A stretch of DNA of 64,000 nt from UBA10939 sp050942745 (GTDB lineage: Bacteria > Myxococcota > Myxococcia > Myxococcales > UBA5297): assembly GCA_050942745.1 (NCBI GenBank), contig JBMNNX010000004.1, forward strand, positions 1-64,000. Reading direction: 5' to 3'. The translations under genes were made by a program, and so were the position numbers. Shown one piece after another: positions 34,432-42,903 of the stretch (position 1 is the stretch's first letter; every line of letters begins with the position of its first letter). Under the pieces are notes generated by a model that was given only the letters and a program-made list of their open reading frames with translations, did no database searches and had not been told where the DNA came from.

Positions 34432-35463
34432 ATGATCCGCGTCGTCGTCGCCGAGGACTTGCCCACCGCGCGCCAGCTCTTGGTCGCGCTGCTAGAGTCG
34501 GACCCGGAGATCGAGGTGGTCGGCGAGGCCGCCGACGGGCTCGAGGCGGTCGAGCTGACGAGCCGGCTCGGGCCCGACCTGGTGACGATGGACATCCTGA
34601 TGCCGCGCCTCGACGGCTTCGAGGCGACCCGGCGCATCATGGCCGAGCGGCCCACGCCCATCGTCATCGTCTCGAGCCTCGACGTGCAGGAGGTCGGCTT
34701 CACGATGCAGGCCCTGCAGGCCGGCGCGCTCGCCGCGCTGCCCAAGCCCCGCGGGCCCGGCTCTCCGGGCTTCGAAGAGGACTCGCGGCGCCTGCTCACG
34801 ACGGTCAAGGCGATGTCCAAGGTGACCCTGCTTCAGCACCGCGGGCAGCCCGAGGCCGCGCCTGCCCGGCCTCCCGCGCCGCCGAGGCTGCGCGGGGTGG
34901 TGAAGGTCCGGGTCGTGGCCATGGCCGGCTCGGCCGGCGGGCCGGCCGCCTTCAAGGAGATCCTGTCGCAGTTGCCGGCCGACTACGGCCCCTCGATCCT
35001 GCTCGTCCAGCACATCGCGCTCGGCTTCGCCGAGGGCTTCGCGCGCTGGCTCGACTCGAGCAGCCCGCTGCGGGTCAAGGTCGCCGAGCAGGGCGAGCCG
35101 CTCGCCGCCGCCACCGTCTACGTCGCTCCCGACGACCGGCACCTCGGGCTGGCCGCGGGCGGCGCCGCGATAGAGCTGTCGGACGATGCGCCCGTCGAAG
35201 GGTTTCGGCCCGCGGCCAGCCACCTCTTCAAGTCGGTCGCCGGGCGGCTCGGTCCGTATGCCGCCGCCGTCATCCTCAGCGGCGCAGGCCACGACGGGGT
35301 CGAGGGCCTCAAGGCCGCGCGGCAGGCCGGCTGCTTCGTCATCGCGCAGGACGAGGCGACCTCGCTCGTCTTCGGGATGCCCGGCGCCGCGATAGAGGCG
35401 GGCGTGGTGGACGAGGTGCTGGCTCTGCCCGCGGTGGCCGAGCGGCTCAAGGACATAGGTTGA
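34432..35463 (+). CDS. CheB methylesterase response regulator (WspF-like)
   Basis: The protein removes methyl groups from receptor glutamates when phosphorylated. The 343-aa chain has a receiver at 1-120 (AED near residue 9, phospho-Asp54 in VTMDILMPRLDGFEA) and a C-terminal methylesterase at about 155-343. The catalytic triad can be placed: Ser in AMAGSAGGPAAF, His in LLVQHIALGFAEGF and Asp in LSGAGHDGVEGL. It is the last gene of the chemosensory set. In Wsp the next gene is a GGDEF response regulator (WspR); here a histidine kinase follows instead. Confidence 0.94.
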   Translation: MIRVVVAEDLPTARQLLVALLESDPEIEVVGEAADGLEAVELTSRLGPDLVTMDILMPRLDGFEATRRIMAERPTPIVIVSSLDVQEVGFTMQALQAGALAALPKPRGPGSPGFEEDSRRLLTTVKAMSKVTLLQHRGQPEAAPARPPAPPRLRGVVKVRVVAMAGSAGGPAAFKEILSQLPADYGPSILLVQHIALGFAEGFARWLDSSSPLRVKVAEQGEPLAAATVYVAPDDRHLGLAAGGAAIELSDDAPVEGFRPAASHLFKSVAGRLGPYAAAVILSGAGHDGVEGLKAARQAGCFVIAQDEATSLVFGMPGAAIEAGVVDEVLALPAVAERLKDIG

Positions 35464-35510
35464 GCGGGGGTCGAAGGGAACCCGCCGACCTTCCAGCGAG
35501 GGAGGGAGTC

Positions 35511-37073
35511 ATGCCCGACGCGCGCGACACTCCGCGCCTCGAAGCATTTTGCGAGGTTGACGACCAGGGCCGCGTCTGCCGCTGGAGCGAGGGCTTCCGG
35601 GCGCTGGTGGGCGAGCCTTCGGGACGCCGCCTTGGCGAGCTGCTGGGGCGCGAGCCTTTGGCGGGCGAGATCGAGCTGCAGGGCAGGCTCTACCGAATCG
35701 TCCCCGAGCGGCTCGAAGGCCCGGAGGGAGCGGGCACGCGAGAGCTCTATCGCCTGGAGCCCGCCGCACTCGGCCTTGAGATCGAGCGCGAGAGCGTCGC
35801 CCGCGCGCGGGCCGAAGAGGCGCAGCGCCGGCTCTCGTTCCTGTACGAGACGGCGACCGCGCTCTTCGAGGGCGCCTTCGAGAGGCGGCAGACGCTGAGC
35901 AAGCTCGCCCAGCTGCTCGTCCCGAACCTGGCCGACTGGTGCATGCTCGACATGGTCGAAGGCCGAAAGGTCGAGCGGGTTGCCGCCGCGCACTGGAACC
36001 CAGATCTCGACGAGAAGGCGGCCGAGCTGTTGCGACCGCTGCGCGTCGATCGGTCCGGGCAGGCGGGGCTGGCGCGAGTGCTGTGCACCGGAAAGACACA
36101 CCTCGAGCGGGACTGGTTCCTTGCGCCGGGCGAGGAGGCGGCCGAGGACCTGGCCATCCTTGCGAGCTTGGGCGTGCGCACCTGGATGGCCGTGCCCATC
36201 CGCGCCCGCGGGGGGATCGTGGCGCTGCTGACGCTGGCGATCTCCGAGACGACGCGCACCTACGCCAGCGAGGACGTGCGGCTCGTCGAGGACCTCGCCG
36301 CGCGCGCCGCGCTGGCGGTGGAGAACGCGCTGCTCTTCGAGGACGTGCGCCGCGCCGTGCGCGTGCGCGACGACACCATCTCGATCGTCTCGCACGACCT
36401 GCGCAGCCCGATGAACGCGTTCATGCTGCAGATCCAGCGCCTCGAGCGGCTCGTCACCCGGCGTACGGCTACCAGCGAGGCGCAGGCGCGCGAGCTGCTC
36501 GAGAAGATGCGGCACACCGTCGGCAGCATGGACCGCCTCATCAGCAATCTGCTCGACATGGCGCGCATCGAAGGCGGCAGGCTGCAGCTCGACAGGCGCG
36601 CGCACGAGCCTCTCAAGGTGGTCACTCGCGCGCTCGAGCCGCTCGAGCTGCTAGCGGGCCAGAAGAAGCAGGCGCTCGAGATCGACGTGCCGCCGGACCT
36701 GCCGAGGATCTGGAGCGACTCCGACCGCCTCGCGCAGGTGCTCTCGAACCTGGTGGGCAACGCCATCAAGTTCACGCACGAGGGCGGGCGGATTTCGGTG
36801 CGGGCGGAGGCGTCCGCCGGGGAGGTGCGGTTCGTGGTCGAGGACAACGGGCCGGGGATTTCGCCCGAGGTTCTGCCGCACGTCTTCGACCGGTACTGGC
36901 AGCCCAAGGAGAGCGCGCGGCGCGGGTTCGGGCTCGGGCTGTTCATCGTCAAGGGGCTCGTCGAGGCGCACGACGGGCGGGTGTGGGTCGAGAGCGCGCT
37001 GGGGAAGGGGAGTCGGTTCTTCTTTACCATCCCGATCGCGGGGCAGGAGGGGGAGTGGACGCGGGGCGCTTGA
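35511..37073 (+). CDS. GAF-domain sensor histidine kinase
   Basis: This 520-aa cytoplasmic kinase has no membrane segments. Residues 1-90 look like a degenerate PAS domain; a GAF domain covers about 115-280 (LPNLADWCMLDMV-like start, VRTWMAVPIRARG near its end). HisKA follows with an intact H-box (SIVSHDLRSPMNAF). The HATPase has N-box NLVGNAIKFTH, VEDNGPGI and RRGFGLGLFIVKG. GGAGGGAG two bases upstream of the ATG at 35511 gives a tight but plausible ribosome site. It begins 47 bp after cheB and is probably in the same operon, in the place a Wsp output diguanylate cyclase would hold. No response regulator partner is adjacent. Confidence 0.88.
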   Translation: MPDARDTPRLEAFCEVDDQGRVCRWSEGFRALVGEPSGRRLGELLGREPLAGEIELQGRLYRIVPERLEGPEGAGTRELYRLEPAALGLEIERESVARARAEEAQRRLSFLYETATALFEGAFERRQTLSKLAQLLVPNLADWCMLDMVEGRKVERVAAAHWNPDLDEKAAELLRPLRVDRSGQAGLARVLCTGKTHLERDWFLAPGEEAAEDLAILASLGVRTWMAVPIRARGGIVALLTLAISETTRTYASEDVRLVEDLAARAALAVENALLFEDVRRAVRVRDDTISIVSHDLRSPMNAFMLQIQRLERLVTRRTATSEAQARELLEKMRHTVGSMDRLISNLLDMARIEGGRLQLDRRAHEPLKVVTRALEPLELLAGQKKQALEIDVPPDLPRIWSDSDRLAQVLSNLVGNAIKFTHEGGRISVRAEASAGEVRFVVEDNGPGISPEVLPHVFDRYWQPKESARRGFGLGLFIVKGLVEAHDGRVWVESALGKGSRFFFTIPIAGQEGEWTRGA

Positions 37074-37891
37074 GGCTTGGTCCTCTTCGAGAATCGGTCC
37101 CATCCGCTCATCGCTGAAGGCGGCCCGCCGTCCGTCGAAGCCCAGAAGCTGTGTCAGAACCTTCGTGCGCTGGCCCAGGGGCGACCTCCCATCGTTCTAG
37201 CGTTCGACGGAAGGAAGCCCTCGCAATGGTGCGAGGGTCAAGTCTCTGAGGCCAGCGCTTCCTTTACCCCTCGCAGCCGAGGCATCAGCTCATACTGGGC
37301 AGTGGATTGCCGCATCCCGCGATCTGACGAAGAGCGAAGAGAATCCCACGGAGTCGAGTCACCGCACTCGGGTTGTCAGACGCTCCGGCCGGAGCTTGGA
37401 TGTTGCCGTGCCCGCCGTCTTTCGGACGCCCGCGCCAGCCGCGCGGAGGCAGGATCCGAGGCCTTTTCCGGCCAAAGAGGCCCAGGAAGGTGCCTGGCTG
37501 GCCCGCTGAGCGATTTCGACCCCTCCAGGCCTACTTCAATACGGCCAGGGCTCGATCGGCGCTCCTGGGGCCATCCTAGCGCCTTCTAGGGGCCTTCTCG
37601 CGCGATCGCTAACCATTCGTGCTGATTGAGGAAATTCACCCGCTCGCCCGCCAGGCATGTCCGAAACCAGACGAGGCGCCCCGAAGAGCCGTGGCGTGCC
37701 AGGACTGGGCACCGGCGCCCTGGAGTCCGGCCCCACCCAGCGCGCCAACCCGTTTTGGCCGCTCGCGGCATCATCGCCCTCCGTGTCGGCTTCCGCCCCC
37801 ACGCCTCCCGGGGCGCCAGCCCCCGCCCGTCTCCCCGCCGTCCGCTGCCTAAGCCGCCGTTCGATGAAGACCTTGTCGGCTCGGGGGCGCG
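37074..37891. other. Intergenic region of about 820 bp, no gene supported
   Basis: GC content and codon pattern differ from neighbours, especially 37074-37620, and open frames lack ribosome sites and family features. A perfect hairpin (CCCTCGCA, loop ATGG, TGCGAGGG) at 37218-37237 could be a terminator of the chemosensory operon, though no T-tract follows. It may be a decayed gene or foreign remnant. Confidence 0.55.
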
Positions 37892-39439
37892 ATGGCAGCG
37901 CGAGGCAACAAGTGGTGGGTCCTGGCGGTCGTCATCCTGCCGCTGTTCATGGCGCTGCTCGACCGCAGCCTCGTGGTCATTGCCATCCCACGCATCACTG
38001 AAGAGCTCGGCGGAGGACTCTCCGAGGCGTCCTGGATCGTCAACGGCTACATCCTCGCCTTCGTGGCGGCCATCGTCATCGGCGGGCGCATGGGCGATCT
38101 CTGGGGCCGTCGCCGGCTCTTCCTCGTCGGCGTCGTCGCCTTCACCGTCGGCTCGCTTGCCTGCGCCATCGCCACCGAGATGCCGATGCTCGTCGGCTCG
38201 CGCGTGGTGCAGGGGCTTGGCGGCGCGGTGATGCTGCCCCAGACCCTCGCGCTGCTGACGGTCGCTTTCCCGCCCGGCCAACGGGGCCTCGCGCTCGGAC
38301 TGTGGAGCGCGGCCTCGGGCTTGGGCACGGCGCTGGGGCCTATCGTCGGCGGCCTGGTGCTCACCGTGGCGAGCTGGCGATGGGTGTTTCTCGTCAACGT
38401 GCCGGTCGCCTTCGTCGCCTTCCTCGGCGCGCTGTGCTTTGTCCCCGAGTCGCACGCTGAGAACGTCGACCGGCGCCTCGACTGGCTCGGGATGGCGCTC
38501 ATCATGGTGAGCACCGCATCGGTCACCGGCGCGGTCATCGAAGGCCAGGGCCTGGGGTGGCGCTCCCCGGTCATCGTCGGGCTGTTCGCGCTCTCGGCGG
38601 CATCGACGGTGCTCCTCTACTTCGTCGAGCGCGGGCGCCCGAACGCGCTCATCCCGCCCTCGCTGTTCCACGCACGCGCCTTCACGGCGGCGAACTTTGA
38701 CGGCCTTCTCTCGTTCTTCGGCTTCGTCGGGGTCACCTTCCTCGTTCCCATCTTTCTCCAGGGACAGGGCGAGCGCGACGCGCTGACCGCGGGCCTCCTG
38801 CTCACCCCCTTGCCCGTGGCGCTGATGCTCGCGAGCGCGGGCGCGGGGCGGCTGACTGACTACCTCGGCGGTCGCTGGCTCATCTTCGCGGGCATGGCCA
38901 TCGCGGCCGCGGGCATCTTCATACTCGTCGGACTGACGCCCGAGATCGCATACCTAGACCTGCTCGTGCCGCTGGCGATTGCGGGATTCGGCATGGGCAC
39001 GGCGCTTGCGCCGACGGCGACCGTGGTGATGACCAGCGTCAGCCCGGCGCGGTTGGGCAATGCCTCGGGGATTCTCGGCACCTTCCGCATGTTCGGCGCC
39101 GTGCTCGGGGTCGCGGTGATGTCGGCCGTCCTCGAGAACCGCTTTCTCGCGGGGCTGCGCGCCGCGCTCGAGGGCGCGCGCATCGATCCCGTCGAAAAGC
39201 AGCGCCTGCTCGCCCAGGCCGGCGAAGGGGCGCGCCAGATGCTGTTCGCGGGGACGAGCAGCGGCTCTGCGGAGGTGAATGCGCTCGTCTCGCGCGAGCT
39301 CATGGCTGCGCTCGCTACCGCCTTCGTCGTCGCCGCCGGGCTCTCGCTGCTCGGAGCGATCATCGCGCTCGCCATTCCTGCGAGCGCCGGGAAGCACCAA
39401 CCCTCCCGCGGGGACCCGCAAAGGCCGTCGAGGGGGTAG
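37892..39439 (+). CDS. MFS efflux transporter, DHA2 (EmrB/QacA) family
   Basis: This is a 515-aa inner-membrane proton-coupled drug exporter with about 14 predicted helices, the DHA2 layout. Helix 1 carries LFMALLDRSLVVIAIP with the conserved Asp. The loop 2-3 motif A is GGRMGDLWGRRRLF, and motif C-like GLWSAASGLGTALGPIVGG appears in helix 5. Length is typical. The ATG at 37892 is not preceded by a clear Shine-Dalgarno. It is followed 34 bp later by tspO on the same strand. The substrate is unknown; no adjacent TetR-type repressor is seen. Confidence 0.9.
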   Translation: MAARGNKWWVLAVVILPLFMALLDRSLVVIAIPRITEELGGGLSEASWIVNGYILAFVAAIVIGGRMGDLWGRRRLFLVGVVAFTVGSLACAIATEMPMLVGSRVVQGLGGAVMLPQTLALLTVAFPPGQRGLALGLWSAASGLGTALGPIVGGLVLTVASWRWVFLVNVPVAFVAFLGALCFVPESHAENVDRRLDWLGMALIMVSTASVTGAVIEGQGLGWRSPVIVGLFALSAASTVLLYFVERGRPNALIPPSLFHARAFTAANFDGLLSFFGFVGVTFLVPIFLQGQGERDALTAGLLLTPLPVALMLASAGAGRLTDYLGGRWLIFAGMAIAAAGIFILVGLTPEIAYLDLLVPLAIAGFGMGTALAPTATVVMTSVSPARLGNASGILGTFRMFGAVLGVAVMSAVLENRFLAGLRAALEGARIDPVEKQRLLAQAGEGARQMLFAGTSSGSAEVNALVSRELMAALATAFVVAAGLSLLGAIIALAIPASAGKHQPSRGDPQRPSRG

Positions 39440-39473
39440 CGGCGTCGGCGGCGACCGGGAGAACGGAGATGCG

Positions 39474-39956
39474 ATGAACCGCATGCGCTCGATTCTGGGA
39501 CTGCTCGGCTTTCTGGCCGTGACCTTCGCGATAGGGTTTGGAGGAGCGGCGCTTGCACCCGGGGCGGGCGTGGGGACCTGGTACGAGAGCCTGCCCAAAG
39601 CGCCTTGGAACCCGCCGGGCTGGATCTTCGGACCTGTCTGGACGGCGCTCTACGTCTTGATGTCCGTCGCCGCCTGGCTCGTGTGGCGCGCTCGCGGCAG
39701 CCTCCGGGCGGTGTCCTTCCCTCTCTCGCTCTACGCGCTGCAGCTCGTGCTCAACGGCCTGTGGACCTTGCTCTTCTTCGGCCAGCAACTGGTCGTCGCC
39801 GCCCTGGTCGACATCGTCGCGCTGCTCGTCGCCATCGCGGTCACGCTCGGCGCCTTCTGGCGTGTCCGACGCGCGGCCGGAGCGCTGCTGGTCCCGTACT
39901 TGGCGTGGGTCGCCTTCGCGACGAGCCTCAACGCTTACATCGCCGCCAAGCTGTGA
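39474..39956 (+). CDS. tspO: TspO/MBR family membrane protein
   Basis: This 160-aa protein has five predicted membrane helices, the standard TspO size. Signature parts are visible: WYESLPKAPWNPPGWIFGPVWTALY-like text (the conserved KP-W-P-P and W-T-LY stretch), LQLVLNGLWTLLFF and YLAWVAFATSLNA. Bacterial TspO proteins bind porphyrins and sterol-like ligands and influence oxidative-stress or photosynthesis gene control. The ATG at 39474 follows CGGAGA. It may be co-transcribed with the MFS gene. Confidence 0.93.
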   Translation: MNRMRSILGLLGFLAVTFAIGFGGAALAPGAGVGTWYESLPKAPWNPPGWIFGPVWTALYVLMSVAAWLVWRARGSLRAVSFPLSLYALQLVLNGLWTLLFFGQQLVVAALVDIVALLVAIAVTLGAFWRVRRAAGALLVPYLAWVAFATSLNAYIAAKL

Positions 39957-40016
39957 CTCGGGCCGGATGCCCTACCGCATGCGATCGATGGTCGGCGGGG
40001 CGCGCTCGGGGCGCGC

Positions 40017-40101
40017 GGGCGCACTGCCACGCACTGCCATGCGCCCCTGCCGATCCCCGGGGCCTGCGGGGACGGGCGCATTGCCATGCGCCCCTACCGA
40101 C
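40017..40101. repeat. Two copies of the GGGCGCAT/ATGCGCCC palindromic repeat
   Basis: Copies at about 40017-40052 (with an internal duplication of GCACTGCCA-type sequence) and 40074-40101 share GGGCGCAYTGCCATGCGCCCCT. The second is the reverse complement of the element after nadE at 10783-10808. Both lie between convergent genes, where they may terminate transcription. Confidence 0.7.
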
Positions 40102-40135
40102 GATGCTCGCCCCATCCCAGGCCGACCGAGAGAGC

Positions 40136-40912
40136 TCACTCCTTTTGAGCCAACAGGCCGATGCGCCCGCCCATGTCGAAGCCCTCGGCGCGGAAGGGCT
40201 CGGGGCTACAGCCCTTGAATGCGGCCTGAAAGCGCAGGCCGACGCTCTCGAGCATTCGAACGAGCTCGGTCACCGTGTAGATGCGCAGCGACGCTGGCTT
40301 GCTTCCCGAGCCGCCGGGGCCAGCCCAGTGCCAGACGGTGTCGATGCGACCTGCGACCGCGTCGAGGCGCGGCTCTTCGATCATCAGCGTTCCGTCGGGA
40401 AAGCGGTGCGCCGGTTTCGAGCCCCGCGAGAGCATGGCCGCTATCGCGTCGCGGTGCATCGTGTCGATGAAGACCCTGCCTCCCGGGCGAATCGCGCGGG
40501 CGAGCGTCGAGAGGATGGCGCGGTCGTCGTTTTCCGAGCCGTAGCCGAGCGAGCTGAGGATGTTGATGACCGCGTCGAAGCCGTCCTCGGTCAGGGGCGC
40601 GCGCAGATCGTGTCGGAGCAGTCGCAGCGCGGACGGCGGGAGATCGCCGCGGCGCCGCTCGGCCTCTGCGAGGAGCACGGCCGACTGATCGACGCCGAGG
40701 ACGAGCGCGCCTCGACGCGCCAGCGGCACCGAGAGCCGGCCATAGCCACACGGCGCGTCGAGGAGGCGCGAGCCCTCGCGCAGGCCGAGGATCGACCAGA
40801 GCGCCTCGGCCTCCTGCTCGCTGCGCTGCTCGGGCGTGAAGGTGCCCCAGAGGCGCAGATAGCTTTCGTCGAAGAAGCTCTCCCACCAGGCCTGCGCAGG
40901 CCGCTCGCTCAA
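40136..40912 (-). CDS. Class I SAM-dependent methyltransferase
   Basis: This 258-aa cytoplasmic methyltransferase has motif I LLDAPCGYGRLSVPLARRG, the acidic VLGVDQS after it, LLRHDLRAPL, and DAVINILSSLGYG with RAIRPGGRVFIDTMHRD further on. The target is not evident; the C-terminal half (HRFPDGTLMIEEP, RIYTVTELVRMLES) resembles small-molecule methyltransferases. The TTG at 40912 was chosen because GAGGAGG precedes it and it overlaps the upstream gene's stop as TTGA. It is thus the second gene of a two-gene operon with a membrane protein of unknown function. Confidence 0.85.
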   Translation of the reverse strand: MSERPAQAWWESFFDESYLRLWGTFTPEQRSEQEAEALWSILGLREGSRLLDAPCGYGRLSVPLARRGALVLGVDQSAVLLAEAERRRGDLPPSALRLLRHDLRAPLTEDGFDAVINILSSLGYGSENDDRAILSTLARAIRPGGRVFIDTMHRDAIAAMLSRGSKPAHRFPDGTLMIEEPRLDAVAGRIDTVWHWAGPGGSGSKPASLRIYTVTELVRMLESVGLRFQAAFKGCSPEPFRAEGFDMGGRIGLLAQKE

Positions 40913-41490
40913 GGTGCCTCCTCTTCGGCAGGCAGGCCGAGCTCGGCCGGGTCGAAGGGGAGCTCGGCCGCGTCGAGCGGCAGCTCCTTGCCGGACGCGT
41001 CGAAGAGCGCGACGCACTCCGGGTCGTCGCGCGGCCCGCTCTGGACCGCGACGAGGAACACCTCCTGTGGACGCGCGGCCTCGAGGTAGGTCCGCGAGAC
41101 CTCGGCACAGGTCGGCTTCCGGTTGGAACGCCTGCCTATCGAGCAGGTCACCGTCAGCAGATCGGGAAGCGGCCCGTTGGACTTCATCTTGGCCTGGTCT
41201 ATCAGCGCCCTGAGCTCCTTGAAGTCGAGGACCATGGCCTGCTCGCAGCCCAGCTTTCGGAGCTCGGCCGTGCCGGGCGCGGTCGTGGCCTTCTGGAGTA
41301 TCGAGACCGAGCCGCCGATGAGCTTCATCGCCTTCTGCCCCTCTTCGCTCGCCGCGACCCGCCAGATGAGGATGCCGACCGCGAGCAGCCCGAGGAGGAA
41401 GACCCCGCCGACGACGCCGAGGGCGATGAGGCAGCCGTTGGTCTTCTTCTTCTGCGGGGCGCCAGGGGTCGAGGCTTGGACAGGCGGCAT
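40909..41490 (-). CDS. Hypothetical single-pass membrane protein
   Basis: This 193-aa protein has a short Pro/Lys-rich cytoplasmic tail (QKKKTNGC), one membrane helix at about 20-43 (LIALGVVGGVFLLGLLAVGI) and an extracytoplasmic domain of about 145 residues with four Cys (KLGCEQAM, VTCSIGR, PTCAEV, DPECVAL). No family recognised. AAAGGAG precedes the ATG. The stop overlaps the TTG of the methyltransferase gene, so they are co-expressed. Confidence 0.72.
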   Translation of the reverse strand: MPPVQASTPGAPQKKKTNGCLIALGVVGGVFLLGLLAVGILIWRVAASEEGQKAMKLIGGSVSILQKATTAPGTAELRKLGCEQAMVLDFKELRALIDQAKMKSNGPLPDLLTVTCSIGRRSNRKPTCAEVSRTYLEAARPQEVFLVAVQSGPRDDPECVALFDASGKELPLDAAELPFDPAELGLPAEEEAP

Positions 41491-41977
41491 GTGTGGCTCC
41501 TTTGTGGTCGCGCGATCGGCACGCTAGCACGGCCCGCGGGACAGGCTTTCGTCCGGATGGCGTCTCGGACTTGCGGCTATAGGTGAATTCGGCGAACTGC
41601 TCAGTCCGCACAATTCCCGGAGCCTGCGACCATCGCAAGGCCGCCTCGAATTTTGGCTGCGCGCCGGGAGGGGCGGGGTCGGGCGGCGGTCGCGACGAAG
41701 GGCGGCAGGCGAGACTCCCGACTCATGGTCTGCAGCAGTGCAGGGCCACTGTTGATCGCGCAAGGCAGAAGGGTTCGGCGCGGCGCACGGGCTCTCGCGT
41801 CGAACCCCGAAGAAGCAGGCCGGGCCTGCGATTGCTGCACGCTCGCGCGCGGCCCTGAGACCTCTCGCGCGGGCGGGCGCGCCGGCTGGGGCGAGAACGT
41901 CGCCGACAGGGCCTCTCCTACTCGAATGCTTGGCGCATCGTCGGCCGGCGCCCACGTTCTCGTGCGGAGGGATGCCC
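41491..41977. other. Intergenic region, divergent promoter space
   Basis: This 487-bp region lies between two divergently transcribed genes. The only clear signals are the AAAGGAG on the minus side and GCGGAGG (41964-41970) for the plus-strand gene. No repeat family or gene recognised. Confidence 0.55.
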
Positions 41978-42406
41978 ATGACCGCAATAAGCGAGCTGTT
42001 GAAGACTCATCCGCAGAAGCCCACGCACCACTTCGACGTGATCACCGCCTGCATCGAGGCCTGCTTCGAGTGCGAGCAGGTCTGCATCGGCTGCGCGGAT
42101 GCCTGCCTTGCCGAACAGCAGGTGGCCGAGCTGCGCGAGTGCATCCGCTACAACCTCGACTGCGCCGATCTATGCGCGGCGACCGGCCGGCTCATCGCAC
42201 GGCAGGCGCGGCCCGACCCCTCGCTGTGGCGGGCGACGCTGGAAGCCTGCGCCCAGGCTTGCAGAAGCTGTGGCGCCGAGTGCGCCAAGCATCAGGACCG
42301 GCACGAGCACTGCCGGGTCTGCAAGGAGGCTTGCGAGCGCTGTGAACAGGCGTGCATGCGGGCCCTGCAGGAAATGCCGACCGGCGGCGCTGAGAGCCGG
42401 CACTGA
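41978..42406 (+). CDS. Four-helix-bundle Cys-rich copper-binding protein (Csp/DUF326-like)
   Basis: This 142-aa protein is rich in Cys, many spaced three or four residues apart along helices (ACIEACFECEQVCIGCADAC, ACAQACRSCGAECAKH, HCRVCKEACERCEQACMRAL), with His residues between. This is the pattern of copper storage proteins, in which Cys line the core of a four-helix bundle and hold Cu(I). There is no export signal, so a cytosolic Csp3-like form is likely. The ATG at 41978 was chosen because GGAGG ends seven bases earlier; the ATG at 41972 is too close. No copper pump or regulator is adjacent. Confidence 0.88.
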   Translation: MTAISELLKTHPQKPTHHFDVITACIEACFECEQVCIGCADACLAEQQVAELRECIRYNLDCADLCAATGRLIARQARPDPSLWRATLEACAQACRSCGAECAKHQDRHEHCRVCKEACERCEQACMRALQEMPTGGAESRH

Positions 42407-42439
42407 GACGCAGGGCGAGTCGTCGAATACGAGCCTCTC

Positions 42440-42490
42440 GGCGCTGCCTGGCCGGTCGAAGCGACGCCAGGCCAGCGCCGGCCCTTCCTT
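42440..42490 (+). terminator. Predicted intrinsic-type terminator after the Csp gene
   Basis: The stem arms are GGCGCTGCCTGGC (42440-42452) and GCCAGGCCAGCGCC (42466-42479), with a single-base bulge, followed by CCCTTCCTT. It lies 34 bp after the stop. Confidence 0.6.
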
Positions 42491-42663
42491 ATGTAGAAGC
42501 GTGCAGCCGCTCGCCTCTACGGTGTGCCTGCCCGAGCTTCTCGAGCATGCCTGCCGGGCGGGCCAACGGGCGTCAGCGCGACTGGTGGCGCCTTGCCTCC
42601 CGGCTTGCGCCCCTCGCGGCCCTTGCCAGCGTTGGCACTCTGCCGCGTTCGAAAGCAGAAATC

Positions 42664-42901
42664 CGTGGTCGCGACGCTTGAGCTGGCCGAGGCCGGCGCG
42701 CGCGGACTCTCACGCCGAGGAAGCGACGTCTATTGGAACATCGCCGATTGCACCTTGAGCGCGAACTGGCAGTTCGACTGCACGGCCGCGAATTCGACGG
42801 TGAAGCGGATCGGCGTCGTCGTGCGCTTCTTCCAGGGTGGGCGCTGGTATCGGGTCGGCGTCCAATCCGCGCTCTACGACCCATCCAACATCGGAGAGTG
42901 A
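42664..42901 (+). pseudogene. Possible 5'-truncated pilin-like gene remnant
   Basis: A frame of about 79 codons from a GTG near 42664 to a stop at 42899-42901 reads like the C-terminal part of a minor pilin (LELAEAGARGLSRRGSDVYW, then VKRIGVVVRFFQGGRWYRVG). It sits directly before a PilW-like gene, where PilV or FimU is usually found. No prepilin leader (G-[FM]TLxE) was found upstream in any frame. I infer a truncated pilV-type gene, or an unrelated small protein; confidence is low. Confidence 0.35.
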
Positions 42902-42903
42902 CG

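Noticed and set aside
37077..37589. 170-codon open frame after the histidine kinase
   Set aside because: No ribosome site, no recognisable motif and unusual composition; kept as an intergenic region.
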